From: Nitrospira sp.
GTDB lineage: Bacteria; Nitrospirota; Nitrospiria; Nitrospirales; Nitrospiraceae
Direction: 5' to 3'
Length of the DNA stretch: 41,442 nucleotides
Assembly: GCA_009594865.1 (NCBI GenBank)
Contig: VOPT01000058.1
Coordinates: 1 to 41,442, forward strand
How positions within the stretch are numbered: the stretch's first letter is position 1; each line of letters begins with the position of its first letter. The notes beneath the pieces were generated by a model. The model ran no database searches, was not told where the DNA came from, and was given only the letters and a program-made list of their open reading frames with translations. Shown piece after piece: positions 41,389-41,442 of the stretch. The position numbers were made by a program, and so were the translations under genes.

Positions 41389-41442
41389 TCAGAATTGTTA
41401 ACCCTATAGGGGGGAACGTCCTGATCCTTAGGGTCTGTTCAT

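Overview
The window looks like chromosomal DNA of a GC-rich, didermal free-living bacterium, most probably Nitrospira or a close relative in Nitrospirota. This is an inference from gene content, with no similarity search behind it: a bacterial topoisomerase VI operon, many lipoproteins, a sigma-54 activator, paired DUF1800/DUF1501 proteins and several small families I associate with that group. Coding density is high. I see no insertion sequence, phage module, integrase or CRISPR array.

Layout. 1-4302: two tandem paralogous lipoproteins (the first cut by the window edge), a frameshifted 2OG-Fe(II) oxygenase gene on the minus strand, a dodecin plus 58-residue protein pair, and a receiver-PAS-PAS-PAS protein overlapping a small membrane protein. 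4303-7937: a 408-base leader with two possible promoters, then topoisomerase VI subunits B and A. 7957-12073: envelope and secreted proteins, namely a Gln/Ser/Pro-rich secreted protein, a cupredoxin-like lipoprotein, the DUF1800-DUF1501 pair and a ten-cysteine secreted protein. 12093-14731 (minus): phosphoglucomutase, an NlpC/P60-type lipoprotein and YacG. 14876-22454: a thioredoxin-fold protein and a 54-residue zinc ribbon, then an AddB-like nuclease and an AddA-like helicase-nuclease that overlap by 8 bases, then a TPR lipoprotein.

22475-30565: lgt (minus), a YtxH protein with a possible sigma-54 promoter, tRNA-Leu(TAA), and single genes including zinc-ribbon proteins, DUF423, a dienelactone-hydrolase-like protein without the usual nucleophile, a Gfo/Idh/MocA oxidoreductase and a free-standing Lrp/AsnC effector domain. 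30831-35692: YifB/ComM with a coupled membrane peptide, a small beta-rich protein, a strong hairpin at a convergent junction, and clpB. 35922-41442: a membrane protein, a histidine kinase-lipoprotein-sigma-54 regulator operon with the same gene order as enterobacterial glrK-qseG-glrR (qseEGF), and two PilZ genes facing it.

Working together. Themes are DNA topology and break repair (topoisomerase VI, AddAB-like pair, YifB, YacG), envelope assembly and sensing (Lgt and at least six lipoproteins, the kinase-lipoprotein-regulator operon) and stress handling (ClpB, YtxH, dodecin). The most notable items are the bacterial topoisomerase VI operon, the QseEGF-like operon whose activator has GAFTNA in place of GAFTGA, the dienelactone-hydrolase-like protein with a changed active site, the frameshifted oxygenase, and perfect or near-perfect hairpins at 33032-33065 and 23925-23960.
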